A stretch of 64,000 nt of DNA, taken from positions 152,963 to 216,962 of the forward strand of contig NZ_JAJNKA010000013.1 of NCBI RefSeq assembly GCF_021533215.1. Direction: 5' to 3'. Source of the stretch: Portibacter lacus. Lineage in GTDB: Bacteria; Bacteroidota; Bacteroidia; Chitinophagales; Saprospiraceae. Below are positions 55,948 through 64,000 of the stretch, one piece after another (within the stretch, counting starts at the first letter, position 1; each line of letters starts with the position of its first letter). The position numbers and the translations under genes are program-made. The notes below the pieces were generated by a model. It saw nothing but the letters and a program-made list of their open reading frames with translations, was not told the DNA's origin and did no database searches.

Positions 55948-56731
55948 CAAAATAAAAACATATATAGACGAAAATAGATTTCTGAAGATCAGTTTGATCC
56001 TCATCGGAATAGTGTCCCTAATTGTGGTCACTAGATTAGCGATTCAGGAGAAGAAGATGGCTGGCGTTAAAGCTTTTCATGTAAGCATTTCTTATAAGGA
56101 CAAAACGAAGCGACTGATTAGTTCAGATTATATTAAAGATGAAGTGAGGAAGAGTTTGGGGTATAATGTCGAGCGAATAAAAATCAAAGATCTAGATATT
56201 ATGAAGATCGAAGATGTGCTGGATAATAATGATTTTATAGAGCGTGCGGAGGTGTATCTGGATGGGAAGAATGTGTTAAGAGTGGAATTGGTTCAGAAAA
56301 ATCCTATTGTGAGAATTAATAATGGAGCTCAAAAATTCTATCTGGATGATAAGGGAGAATATCTTTCTTTAAGTCCAGTAGCGACCGTGAGAGTTCCAGT
56401 TGTGACGGGTGATATTAAGCCTTATACAGCTGAGTACAATAAGATCGAAGGGCATCAATTTCAAGATATTTTTGAATTGGCTACGAAGATCTATAAGGAT
56501 GACTTTTTAACCTCTCTAATAGAGCAGGTGCATATAGAAAAAAATGGAGATTATTTATTGATACCGAAGATCGGGAAAGAGAAGATCATGTTAGGATCGG
56601 TGTATGATCTGGAAGAGAAAATGTATAAACTTAAAGTATTTTATAAAGAAGGATTAACAAGGTTAGGCTGGGGAAAATATGCCTACCTCGATTTGAAATA
56701 TGAGGAACAAGTGGTAGTGAAAAGTAATTAA
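55940..56731 (+). CDS. ftsQ: Divisome protein FtsQ
   Basis: A 263-residue bitopic protein with a short cytoplasmic start, a membrane helix at about 14-33 (FLKISLILIGIVSLIVVTRL) and a periplasmic region with a POTRA-like part (about 45-115, with NNDFIERAEVYLDGKNVLRV) and a beta-rich C-terminus. Sequence conservation is weak; position between murC and ftsA and topology identify it. It links early and late divisome proteins. Confidence 0.9.
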   Translation: MINKIKTYIDENRFLKISLILIGIVSLIVVTRLAIQEKKMAGVKAFHVSISYKDKTKRLISSDYIKDEVRKSLGYNVERIKIKDLDIMKIEDVLDNNDFIERAEVYLDGKNVLRVELVQKNPIVRINNGAQKFYLDDKGEYLSLSPVATVRVPVVTGDIKPYTAEYNKIEGHQFQDIFELATKIYKDDFLTSLIEQVHIEKNGDYLLIPKIGKEKIMLGSVYDLEEKMYKLKVFYKEGLTRLGWGKYAYLDLKYEEQVVVKSN

Positions 56732-56754
56732 AAAAGACAAAAAACAGGTTCATT

Positions 56755-58104
56755 ATGAATGAATTTAAAACAAGTACATCCGAAATAGTTGTAGCCGTTG
56801 ATATCGGAACTACGAAGATTTGTGCGATTGCGGGGAGAAGAAACCAATACGGGAAGATAGAAATTCTCGGAATGGGTAAAGTTAAATCTGAGGGAGTGAA
56901 TCGGGGGGTCGTTTCCAATATTGATAAAACGGTAAAGGCGATCAGCGAGGCTGTTAGTATTGCGGAGAAGAGTGCCAACGTGAAATTTAAGAAAGTTCAT
57001 GTCGGTATTGCAGGTCAGCATATTAAGAGTATTCATCATCATGGAATATTGATGAGAGAAGAAGGTCTGGAAGAGATAAGCAACGAGGATGTCGAAAAAT
57101 TAATAAATGATATGTATCGCTTGGTGTTGCCACCAGGTGACAAGATACTTCATGTTATTCCACAAGAATTTACGGTGGATGATGAGCAGGATATTCAAGA
57201 TCCAGTAGGGATGTCAGGTGTTCGGTTAGAAGCTAATTTTCACATCATCACAGGACAGGTCACTGCATCTAGAAATATACTAAGATGTGTGGAGAAAGTT
57301 GGTCTAGAAGTAGCAGATATCACTTTAGAACCTATAGCTTCTGCAGCAGCAGTTCTAAGTAAAGAAGAGAAGGAAGCGGGAGTTGCCCTTGTAGATATAG
57401 GAGGTGGAACAACAGATATTACCATATTCAAAGATGGCATTATTCGCCATACCGCAGTTATCCCATTCGGAGGAGGTGTGATCACGAATGACATTAAGGA
57501 AGGATGTACGGTAATGCAAGAATATGCTGAAAAATTAAAAGTAAGATTTGGTTCTGCATTAGCAGAAGAGATCGTAGATAATCGAATCATAACGATTGCG
57601 GGATTCCGAGGAAGAGAACCTAAAGAAATAAGTGAAAAGAATTTGTCTAGAATTATTCAGGCAAGGGTAGAGGAGATCTTTGATTACGTGCTTTGGGAAG
57701 TTCGTAGGTCAGGTTTCGAAGGAAAGCTTCTAGGAGGAATCGTGATAACAGGTGGTGGATCTTTATTGAGAAACATCAACTTGCTTTCAGAATACCATAC
57801 GGGTATGAGTACACGAATAGGTATACCGACTGAGCATTTAGCTCACAAGTACGATGGAATGGTCGATAGTCCGATTTATTCAACAGGTGTCGGTTTATTG
57901 ATTACAGCAATAGAACAAGGAAAAGTAACGGGACATACAGAAGATCTCTCTTCACCTAAGAAAGAGGAGCCGAAGCAAGCAGAAATGGCAATGGCTGACG
58001 AAGAAGACTTCACTTTAGACGAAAAGCAATCCGGAAAATGGTATGAAAACCTCTTTACATATGCTAAAGAATTTTTCGAAGCAAGTCCAGATTCAGAATT
58101 TTAA
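56755..58104 (+). CDS. ftsA: Cell-division actin-like protein FtsA
   Basis: A 449-residue actin-fold ATPase. Phosphate-1 VAVDIGTTKICAIAGRR, phosphate-2 VALVDIGGGTTDITIF and adenosine motif GIVITGGGSLLRNI are clear. The C-terminal ~60 residues form a charged linker and an aromatic amphipathic stretch (WYENLFTYAKEFFEA) that would bind the membrane, tethering FtsZ. The length is slightly above E. coli FtsA (420). It precedes ftsZ by 25 bp. Confidence 0.96.
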   Translation: MNEFKTSTSEIVVAVDIGTTKICAIAGRRNQYGKIEILGMGKVKSEGVNRGVVSNIDKTVKAISEAVSIAEKSANVKFKKVHVGIAGQHIKSIHHHGILMREEGLEEISNEDVEKLINDMYRLVLPPGDKILHVIPQEFTVDDEQDIQDPVGMSGVRLEANFHIITGQVTASRNILRCVEKVGLEVADITLEPIASAAAVLSKEEKEAGVALVDIGGGTTDITIFKDGIIRHTAVIPFGGGVITNDIKEGCTVMQEYAEKLKVRFGSALAEEIVDNRIITIAGFRGREPKEISEKNLSRIIQARVEEIFDYVLWEVRRSGFEGKLLGGIVITGGGSLLRNINLLSEYHTGMSTRIGIPTEHLAHKYDGMVDSPIYSTGVGLLITAIEQGKVTGHTEDLSSPKKEEPKQAEMAMADEEDFTLDEKQSGKWYENLFTYAKEFFEASPDSEF

Positions 58105-58129
58105 TAGATAACAATAGAAACTCATAATT

Positions 58130-59575
58130 ATGTTATTTGACTTAGTAAAAGACAATAGATCCATAATCAAAGTTATCGGTGTCGGGGGCGGCGGTAGCAA
58201 TGCAGTAAATCACATGTTCGAGAATGGAATAAAAGGTGTAGATTTCGCCATTTGTAATACAGATAATCAGGCCATGGAAGAAAGTCCGATTCCTGTTAAA
58301 ATTTGCCTTGGGCCTACCTTAACGGAAGGGCGAGGAGCAGGTTCTAAACCGGAAGTAGGAAAGCAAGCTTGTATCGAGTCTGTAGAAGAAGTGCGTAAGT
58401 TTCTAGATGATGGCACGAAAATGCTATTTATCACTGCCGGAATGGGTGGAGGAACAGGAACTGGTGCAGCGCCGATTATCGCTAAAGTCTCAAGGGACTT
58501 AAACATTCTTACCGTAGGTATCGTAACATTACCATTCAAGTTCGAAGGATTGACAAGATCAAGACAAGCGCTAGAAGGGATGGAGGAACTGAAAGCTCAT
58601 GTAGATGCGATTCTAGTAATTTCTAACGATAGACTAGGGGAGATATATGGAGATCTTAAATTAACAACAGCCTTTGCCAATGCGGATAATATATTATCGA
58701 CAGCAGCGAAAGGAATAGCAGAGATTATTACCGTTCCAGGTAAGATCAATGTGGATTTCGAAGATGTGAATACGGTAATGAGAACATCAGGTGTTGCCAT
58801 TATGGGGAACGCATTAGTGGGTGGAGAAAATAGAGCAAAAGTTGCCATAGAGCATGCACTTAGTTCGCCACTATTAAAAGATAACGATATTCGAGGTGCT
58901 CAGCATATCTTATTGAATATTACGACTTCATTAGAACATGAAGTAACGATGTCAGAGTTAGGCGAGATTACGGAATATATGCAGGAAGAAGCTGGTTACG
59001 GAACGAACCTTATCTGGGGACACTGTAACGATCCTGAATTAGGTGATAAATTGAGCATTACCCTAATTGCAACGGGTTTCGAAGAAAAAGGAAGAGGTCC
59101 TTCTAAGCGAGAAGTGGAAAGAATTGTTGTGCCTTTGGAGCCAGAAATGGGAATTCAAGAGCAAGATGACGATGATATTTTTTCTACTCATTTAGAAACG
59201 AATATGGGAGAAACAGTTGAATTTGATTCACCTGAAATTAAAGTTAATGTTACTCAGGTTCATGCTGAAAAAGCATTCGATCTTTATGACATGAAGAAGC
59301 ATGATGAGCGTTCTCAGAAGGAGATCGAGTTCGATAGAAGAATGAGAGAGTTAGAGGAGTCGAGAAGAGAAACATTAAGGTCTAATAATCACAAGAATCT
59401 AGATGATCCTAAGACTGTAAATGAATACACAAAAGTTCCTGCGTATGCACGAAGAAATGTCAAGTTGGAAGACGTAGAACATTCTTCAGTTCATCCAGGA
59501 GGTAGATATACCGTAAGTATTGATGACGATGGCTTACGAGCAGGAAACAGCTACATACATGACAATGTAGATTAA
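58130..59575 (+). CDS. ftsZ: Cell-division tubulin homologue FtsZ
   Basis: A 481-residue GTPase that forms the Z ring. GTP-binding residues lie in KVIGVGGGGSNAVNHM and the tubulin signature GMGGGTGTGAAPIIA; the synergy loop region has NDIRGAQHILLNITTS. After the GTPase core comes a variable linker with acidic DDDDIF and a basic stretch of E/R/K. VPAYARRNV near residue 430 resembles the usual FtsA-binding C-terminal peptide. A further ~45 residues follow, ending YIHDNVD, so the protein is longer than E. coli FtsZ (383). Confidence 0.97.
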   Translation: MLFDLVKDNRSIIKVIGVGGGGSNAVNHMFENGIKGVDFAICNTDNQAMEESPIPVKICLGPTLTEGRGAGSKPEVGKQACIESVEEVRKFLDDGTKMLFITAGMGGGTGTGAAPIIAKVSRDLNILTVGIVTLPFKFEGLTRSRQALEGMEELKAHVDAILVISNDRLGEIYGDLKLTTAFANADNILSTAAKGIAEIITVPGKINVDFEDVNTVMRTSGVAIMGNALVGGENRAKVAIEHALSSPLLKDNDIRGAQHILLNITTSLEHEVTMSELGEITEYMQEEAGYGTNLIWGHCNDPELGDKLSITLIATGFEEKGRGPSKREVERIVVPLEPEMGIQEQDDDDIFSTHLETNMGETVEFDSPEIKVNVTQVHAEKAFDLYDMKKHDERSQKEIEFDRRMRELEESRRETLRSNNHKNLDDPKTVNEYTKVPAYARRNVKLEDVEHSSVHPGGRYTVSIDDDGLRAGNSYIHDNVD

Positions 59576-59627
59576 GAATTTTCGTCTTTTTTATAAGTCT
59601 TATCTTTTTATGAGATTGGTTTATTGT

Positions 59628-59660
59628 GTGCCTGGGTCCCCGCCTAGGCACTTTTTTTTT
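59628..59660 (+). terminator. Strong Rho-independent terminator after ftsZ
   Basis: GTGCCTGGG / CCTAGGCAC is a 9-bp stem (one G.U) with a 6-nt loop followed by nine T. It ends the dcw cluster 52 bp after the ftsZ stop. Confidence 0.92.
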
Positions 59661-59666
59661 GTGTTC

Positions 59667-59749
59667 TTGATGTTATCGCTTTCAGCCGACGACATCAATG
59701 TCCGAAGAACTGTTTTCTTGATGTTTTCGCTTTCTTGCGATAACATCAA
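59667..59749. repeat. Two related TTGATGT hairpins after the terminator
   Basis: TTGATGT...ACATCAA (59667-59698) and TTGATGTTtTCGC...GCGAtAACATCAA (59718-59749, 13-nt arms, one mismatch) share TTCTTGATGTT(A/T)TCGCTTTC at 51-bp spacing. They look like two diverged copies of a short palindromic element. Bases 59750-60000 show nothing further. Confidence 0.6.
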
Positions 59750-60000
59750 TGGATAAAATGAGAGTCGTGATTCTAGATTCCCCAAATAAATCATCGGTTA
59801 TGAATGTTGTCCTGATTTTCAGGTGGAAGGCTGATAAAAGACTGGAAAATCACTTAGTAAACTAGTTTGATGAACTCAATGCTCGTCCCTTTTCTTGGTT
59901 TTGTTTCAATGACATCGACTGATTTATTTATTTCTAATGGTGCAATAAAGGTTATCTGTTTCAGTTATATGATTGATCAATTAACTAAATAAAAATCTCT

Positions 60001-60594
60001 ATGAAACGTCTAATCTTTTCACTTGTTTTAAGTTTCGTTACCATCAGTTTTTGCACAGGTCAAATATCATTTTTAGTTGAAGGTGGTGCCAATTATGGAA
60101 AAGCCACATTAAGCAAAAATGATTTAATCAAGAATGATAATATAATAGGTTATTACCTAAGTGGAACGCCTAAGTTTAACTTAACCAATAGGTTAGCACT
60201 ACAATCTGAATTTCAATATTCTTTAGAAGGATATGGATTTAACGGTATTTCAGGTCAAACAAAAAATAATTTTCATTATATTAGGGTGATTCCTGGAGTT
60301 GAATTGAAAATTGTAGGGCCATTAAGAATTATTGCCGGGCTGAACTATGGCTACCTGGCATTGGCTAAAACCCAAGATGGAGATCCTATTTCAAAAGGAG
60401 CATTTGAAAAAAATGATGTTGGCTTATTAGCCGGTATCAATTTAACATTTTCAAATGTTAACATTGCTATTAAATATAACTATGGAATGAATAGCATTTC
60501 TGAAACTCAACTGACTGATTTTGAAGGAAAAAATTTAGATTTAAAGACAAAAAATAGATTTTTACAAGTTGGTGTTGGCTATCTGTTAGAGTAG
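60001..60594 (+). CDS. Small outer-membrane beta-barrel protein, paralogue 1
   Basis: A 197-residue exported protein: signal peptide (about 1-20, ending FCTGQ) and a barrel of about eight strands with VEGGANYGKATLSKNDL, LQSEFQYSLEGYGF, YIRVIPGVELKIVGPL and the terminal NRFLQVGVGYLLE. The shared strand pattern and the C-terminal aromatic/hydrophobic end suggest an OmpW/PorT-like porin-family barrel. It is the first of four tandem homologues (60001-62710). Function unknown. Confidence 0.75.
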   Translation: MKRLIFSLVLSFVTISFCTGQISFLVEGGANYGKATLSKNDLIKNDNIIGYYLSGTPKFNLTNRLALQSEFQYSLEGYGFNGISGQTKNNFHYIRVIPGVELKIVGPLRIIAGLNYGYLALAKTQDGDPISKGAFEKNDVGLLAGINLTFSNVNIAIKYNYGMNSISETQLTDFEGKNLDLKTKNRFLQVGVGYLLE

Positions 60595-60651
60595 AATTTG
60601 TAATCAATCATTCATGATAGAAATTATTATGCAATTTAAAATTTAAGGCTT

Positions 60652-61257
60652 ATGAAAAATTTACTTCTTACTATTATTGTTTCATTGATTTCTATTAGTG
60701 TTGGCTTTTCTCAGTATGCTCTTCAAATAGAAGGAGGAGTGAATCATGGAAAGGTGGCAGTTACCCAAACTGACATTTACCAACACGAAAATATCACTGG
60801 TGGTTACCTTAGTTTAATGCCTCAGTATAGCCTTAACAATAGGATGAATCTGAGATCAGAATTCCAGTTTTCCATAGAAGGGTTAGGCTTCGAGAATGGC
60901 TATAAGCATAATTTGTATTATGTGAGAGTAATTCCAGGTGTTGAATTGAAGGTTCTTGGCCCATTAAGTGTGTTAGGTGGTTTGAATATCGGATATATTG
61001 CAACAACGGGAGGATGTACTGGAGGATCTAGTTTTAAAATTCCGAAAGGCACTTATAAGTCCAGTGACCTTGGCTTATTAACAGGAATCAATTATACAAT
61101 GAATAAATTCAACTTAGCTGTAAAGTACAATTTTGGATTAACGAGTATAATTGATATTAACGTTACAGATGTTGAAGGAATAGTAGTTGATCAAGGTTTA
61201 GGTAAGAACAGATTTCTTCAGGTAGGTTTGGGTTATCGAATAGATTTTAAGGATTAA
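60652..61257 (+). CDS. Small outer-membrane beta-barrel protein, paralogue 2
   Basis: A 201-residue homologue of its neighbours with the same layout: signal peptide ending VGFSQ, IEGGVNHGKVAVTQTDI, LRSEFQFSIEGLGF, YVRVIPGVELKVLGPLSVLG and the terminal KNRFLQVGLGYRIDF. It has two cysteine-free loops of its own and one cysteine in a glycine-rich loop (GGCTGGSS), unlike the others. The gap of 57 bp before it carries no terminator. Confidence 0.75.
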   Translation: MKNLLLTIIVSLISISVGFSQYALQIEGGVNHGKVAVTQTDIYQHENITGGYLSLMPQYSLNNRMNLRSEFQFSIEGLGFENGYKHNLYYVRVIPGVELKVLGPLSVLGGLNIGYIATTGGCTGGSSFKIPKGTYKSSDLGLLTGINYTMNKFNLAVKYNFGLTSIIDINVTDVEGIVVDQGLGKNRFLQVGLGYRIDFKD

Positions 61258-61401
61258 GAGTTTTTACCCTTTTAGTCATTTATAAGTTTGGGAAACAAAC
61301 TTTTTCCAAGTTAAGACAAACATCATTTTGTTTAATAATTGCTGCAATAAAGATTAAATTTTATAGTTATTATATCATCAATTAACCCATTAATGATCAC
61401 T

Positions 61402-62028
61402 ATGAAACAGCTCATCTTTTCACTTGTACTTTGTATTTTATCCATCAGTTTTGGCTTTTCTCAGATTTCAATATTGATAGAAGGTGGAGCGAATTATGGT
61501 AAGGCTAAGCTTACGAAGAATGATATCCTAAATAATGAAAATATCTTAGGTTATTATATAAGTGGTATTCCTAAATACAAGCTCACGAATCGATTCACTT
61601 TGCAATCCGAATTCCAATATTCGGTGGAAGGTTTTGGTTTAGGTGATGGTTATAGTCCTCACCCAATTGATCAAAAACATAACCTACATTATATTCGAAT
61701 TAAACCTGAACTTGAACTAGGAATAATGGGACCGTTTAGTGTGATTGGCGGATTAAATTATGGATATCTAGCATTTGCCACAATCCAAAACGGAAATTCA
61801 AGTTCTAAAGTATCGAAAGGAACTTATGATAACGATGATTTAGGTATTCTTGCTGGATTTAATATCGCGCTGTATAAATTCAATATTGCATTCAAATATA
61901 ATTACGGTGTTGCTAGTATATTTGATTTAAATTTAACGGATATTCAAGGGAGCGATTTAGGTCAAGTAAAAGCTAAAAACAGATTTCTACAAGTCGGAGT
62001 AGGCTATAGAATTGATTTTAAGATTTGA
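61402..62028 (+). CDS. Small outer-membrane beta-barrel protein, paralogue 3
   Basis: A 208-residue homologue: signal peptide ending FGFSQ, IEGGANYGKAKLTKNDI, LQSEFQYSVEGFGLG, YIRIKPELELGIMGPFSVIG and terminal NRFLQVGVGYRIDFKI. An in-frame ATG three codons upstream (61393) is possible, but the start MKQLIFS matches the paralogues. It is closest by eye to paralogue 1 in the first half. Confidence 0.75.
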   Translation: MKQLIFSLVLCILSISFGFSQISILIEGGANYGKAKLTKNDILNNENILGYYISGIPKYKLTNRFTLQSEFQYSVEGFGLGDGYSPHPIDQKHNLHYIRIKPELELGIMGPFSVIGGLNYGYLAFATIQNGNSSSKVSKGTYDNDDLGILAGFNIALYKFNIAFKYNYGVASIFDLNLTDIQGSDLGQVKAKNRFLQVGVGYRIDFKI

Positions 62029-62095
62029 AATTGATTTAACATTTTCTGCCCTAAGGCAGTTACGTAATCAATCCATTCACTAAGTAATAACCTCT

Positions 62096-62710
62096 ATGAA
62101 GCGTCTACTTTTTGCTGTAGTTTTTACCGTTATCACAATTAGTTTTGGATTTTCTCAAATTTCAATGCTTATGGAAGGCGGGATAAATTATGGGAAGACA
62201 ACTTTGTTGAAAACAGAAGAATTGACGACTGAAAGTATTCTAAAGTATTACATGAGCGCAACTCCGAAGTTTAAGATTTCAAAGTGGTTAACGGCTCAAG
62301 GAGAGTTTCAGTATTCTCTGGAAGGTTATGAGTCTGATGGTATTTTAGGTCATCTTGAACACAATATGCATTATATAAGATTTATACCAGGGCTAGCAGT
62401 TCATATTATAGGGCCATTAAATCTTATCGGAGGAATGAATTTTGGATATTTAGCCTTAGTTGATGGTGGTAAAGATAGGAATAGGTTCACATTTTCCCGT
62501 GAATTTTATAGACAAACTGATCTTGGAATTCTTGCGGGTTTTAATATTGAAGTAGCTAAGATTAATCTTGTAATCAAGTACAATTTTGGTTTGGTAAGTA
62601 TTTCAAATAATGCTAACACTGTTCAGTATTTTATGGGCCCTTTGAAAATATATGCTAAAAACAGATTTCTCCAAGTAGGTTTGGGGTATCGATTTGATTT
62701 TAATATTTAG
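62096..62710 (+). CDS. Small outer-membrane beta-barrel protein, paralogue 4
   Basis: A 204-residue homologue, the most divergent of the four: signal peptide ending FGFSQ, MEGGINYGKTTLLKTEEL, AQGEFQYSLEGYES, YIRFIPGLAVHIIGPL and terminal KNRFLQVGLGYRFDFNI. It is followed after 62 bp by an unrelated exported protein. Confidence 0.75.
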   Translation: MKRLLFAVVFTVITISFGFSQISMLMEGGINYGKTTLLKTEELTTESILKYYMSATPKFKISKWLTAQGEFQYSLEGYESDGILGHLEHNMHYIRFIPGLAVHIIGPLNLIGGMNFGYLALVDGGKDRNRFTFSREFYRQTDLGILAGFNIEVAKINLVIKYNFGLVSISNNANTVQYFMGPLKIYAKNRFLQVGLGYRFDFNI

Positions 62711-62772
62711 ATCATCATCTTTTCTAAAAGGAATAGATCATTTATATTGAAGTTTTAATAAAGAAAATCGTA

Positions 62773-63675
62773 ATGAATAATTATATACGTCTTTATACAA
62801 CCATATTTATATGGGCTTTCATTATTGCAAATGGTAAAGCTCAGGTTAGTGCTCAGAAATTTACCTACAAGAATTATGAAAATGAGATACTAGCATATCA
62901 ACCTTTGCAAAGCAATGTTTCTGATAAAGATTATAATCATGCTATGATGATTCTTTCAGAAACTAAAGCAGCCGTAGAAAACAACCCAAGTAATTTTAAT
63001 CGAGCTGACTATTATAATGTGTTATCGGTCTTTTTATCAATGCAGGAAAGCGAGGAGCATATTAGACTAGCGTATGCAAAATTTAAAGAAGCTGAAGGCA
63101 GTTGTGAGTACTTTCTAGCTGCGGGGTTATTTGACTCGAAATCTTATGATTTGTTGCGCGAAGACATTAATAAGCAAGTCAAGACTTGTAAGAATTCAGG
63201 AGATAATGAAGTTCCACTTGATCTAAAAGCTTATGCTAAAGAGAATAATCTGGACTTTAATACCCTTTTAACAATGGAAAGGATTAACAGTGCAGACGCA
63301 AAATATAGGAAGGGTGATAAAACAGATTGGACTAAACAAAATCTCCTCGACCGTCAAAACCAAAAAAGTATCGATTCTATGTTCCAGATTTACAATGCTT
63401 ATGTAGGAAGGTCCTTGGTGGGTGAAGAATATGAATCCGTGATGTGGTCAGTTGTTCAACATTCGAGCCTTGAAACGATGGAAAAATACCTTCTAGTGGT
63501 ACATCAGGCGGTGAAGGCAAATGAATTAGGTAAAACACCGTTTAAAATGCTGATCGATCGGTATTACGGGCTGAAGTTTGGGTATCAAATATTTGGAAGC
63601 CAAAGTGGTTTCGGCTTCCAAATGGCAGATGAAAAAACACGTAAAGAAATTATTGCCTTATATGGAATCGAATAA
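62773..63675 (+). CDS. Exported protein with C-terminal DUF6624-like domain
   Basis: A 300-residue protein: signal peptide (about 1-24, ending NGKAQ), a helical middle region that may form TPR-like hairpins (about 40-130), and a C-terminal domain from about 195. That domain (QNQKSIDSMFQIYNAYVGRS, WSVVQHSSLETMEKYL, LIDRYYGLKFGYQIFGSQSG) has the conserved D/N...QHs...DR...Q.yGsQ pattern of DUF6624. No enzymatic function is known for that domain. It is on the same strand as the four barrels, but no operon link is shown. Confidence 0.65.
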   Translation: MNNYIRLYTTIFIWAFIIANGKAQVSAQKFTYKNYENEILAYQPLQSNVSDKDYNHAMMILSETKAAVENNPSNFNRADYYNVLSVFLSMQESEEHIRLAYAKFKEAEGSCEYFLAAGLFDSKSYDLLREDINKQVKTCKNSGDNEVPLDLKAYAKENNLDFNTLLTMERINSADAKYRKGDKTDWTKQNLLDRQNQKSIDSMFQIYNAYVGRSLVGEEYESVMWSVVQHSSLETMEKYLLVVHQAVKANELGKTPFKMLIDRYYGLKFGYQIFGSQSGFGFQMADEKTRKEIIALYGIE

Positions 63676-63873
63676 TTCTATTTCATTACTCACCTTGTAG
63701 TAATTCTAGCGCTTTATTCAATTTTTCGACTTCTTGTTTTAATGATTTATAATTATGCATCAATAAAACATCTAAATCAAATTTGTTTTGAGAATTCAAC
63801 GACCGGAAATATTATTTATGTTTTTTAGGACAAGCAGGATTATTTATATTTAAATAAAATGGGTGATTTAGAG
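63676..63873. other. Spacer with a possible gene remnant before the insertion sequence
   Basis: On the minus strand a 37-codon open end (63686-63799) encodes a coiled-coil-like peptide (EVEKLNKALELLQGE at its C-terminus). It lacks a proper start and may be the tail of a disrupted gene; the evidence is weak. Confidence 0.25.
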
Positions 63874-64000
63874 TGTAGCCTTACCAAAAAATAATACAAA
63901 TCTAAAATTAACTAAATTTGAATTATTATGAAAAGAAGTAAGTTTACAGAAACACAAATTATTAAGGCTCTGAAAGAGAATGAGTCAGGCAAGAGTGCTG
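63874..64000 (+). mobile_element. IS3-family insertion sequence, left end (continues beyond the window)
   Basis: The probable left terminal repeat begins TGTAGCCTTACC at 63874 (IS3-family ends begin TG). The orfA coding sequence starts 54 bp later. The right end, orfB and the target duplication lie outside the window. Confidence 0.7.
63928..64000 (+). CDS. IS3-family transposase OrfA, first 24 residues
   Basis: The partial product MKRSKFTETQIIKALKENES plus GKSA matches the start of IS3-type OrfA proteins (K-F-T-E-x-Q-I...K..E.G), which carry a helix-turn-helix for terminal repeat binding. The gene runs off the right edge, so frameshifting to orfB and integrity cannot be judged. Confidence 0.85.
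   Translation, partial: MKRSKFTETQIIKALKENESGKSA

Overview
The window comes from a bacterium of the phylum Bacteroidota, most likely a marine or freshwater member near Saprospiraceae or Flavobacteriia; this is inferred from gene content, not from a marker search. Supporting signs are the fused E1 alpha/beta 2-oxoacid dehydrogenases, an outer-membrane barrel with a carboxypeptidase-like N-terminal domain, a type IX secretion-like C-terminal domain, TAnnTTTG-type -7 boxes, weak ribosome binding sites, low G+C, and the Bacteroidota order of the division/cell-wall (dcw) cluster.

Bases 1-10255 are a tight minus-strand operon for branched-chain amino acid and propionate catabolism. In transcription order it encodes a biotin carrier protein, a shortened methylmalonyl-CoA mutase small subunit, biotin carboxylase, 3-hydroxyacyl-CoA dehydrogenase, methylmalonyl-CoA mutase, propionyl-CoA carboxylase beta, a fused E1 dehydrogenase and the start of a fused isobutyryl-CoA mutase (IcmF). 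Together these would feed valine, isoleucine and odd-chain carbon into succinyl-CoA, with isobutyryl-CoA possibly rerouted through butyryl-CoA. A divergent TetR regulator (10393-11028) sits beyond a spacer that holds two related palindromes, one against each start codon.

Bases 11167-17044 hold an outer-membrane barrel, a Spy-like periplasmic protein sharing its Arg/Gly-rich tail, a YfcC-type transporter and acetylornithine deacetylase. Bases 17045-19522 look like accessory DNA: an AbiEii/AbiEi toxin-antitoxin pair, an attC-like imperfect hairpin after the toxin, a perfect 25-bp inverted repeat with a 25-nt loop, and a cluster of REP-like palindromes. A sialate O-acetylesterase, a probable glycine-lipid acyltransferase pair, a PhoD-like lipoprotein, an ABC exporter and a serine hydrolase follow up to 27919.

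Bases 28074-32965 hold an unfamiliar two-gene unit (a Cys-rich protein and a Pro/Trp-rich small protein) divergent from a BlaI-type repressor and an exceptionally long M56 sensor-peptidase. That protein carries TonB-C modules, plug-like repeats and a T9SS-like tail. A repeat-filled spacer (32966-33644) precedes an alpha/beta hydrolase, a penicillin-acylase-family enzyme, YaaA, a DUF1573 protein, a second fused E1 dehydrogenase, a polyprenol-phosphate mannosyltransferase and a serine hydrolase.

Bases 44092-59660 are the complete dcw cluster mraZ-rsmH-ftsL-ftsI-murE-mraY-murD-ftsW-murG-murC-ftsQ-ftsA-ftsZ. It has a textbook MraZ box upstream, a terminator-like hairpin between murE and mraY, and a strong terminator after ftsZ. 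The right end has four tandem paralogous small barrel proteins, a DUF6624-like secreted protein and the left end of an IS3-family insertion sequence. No rRNA, tRNA or CRISPR array was seen.
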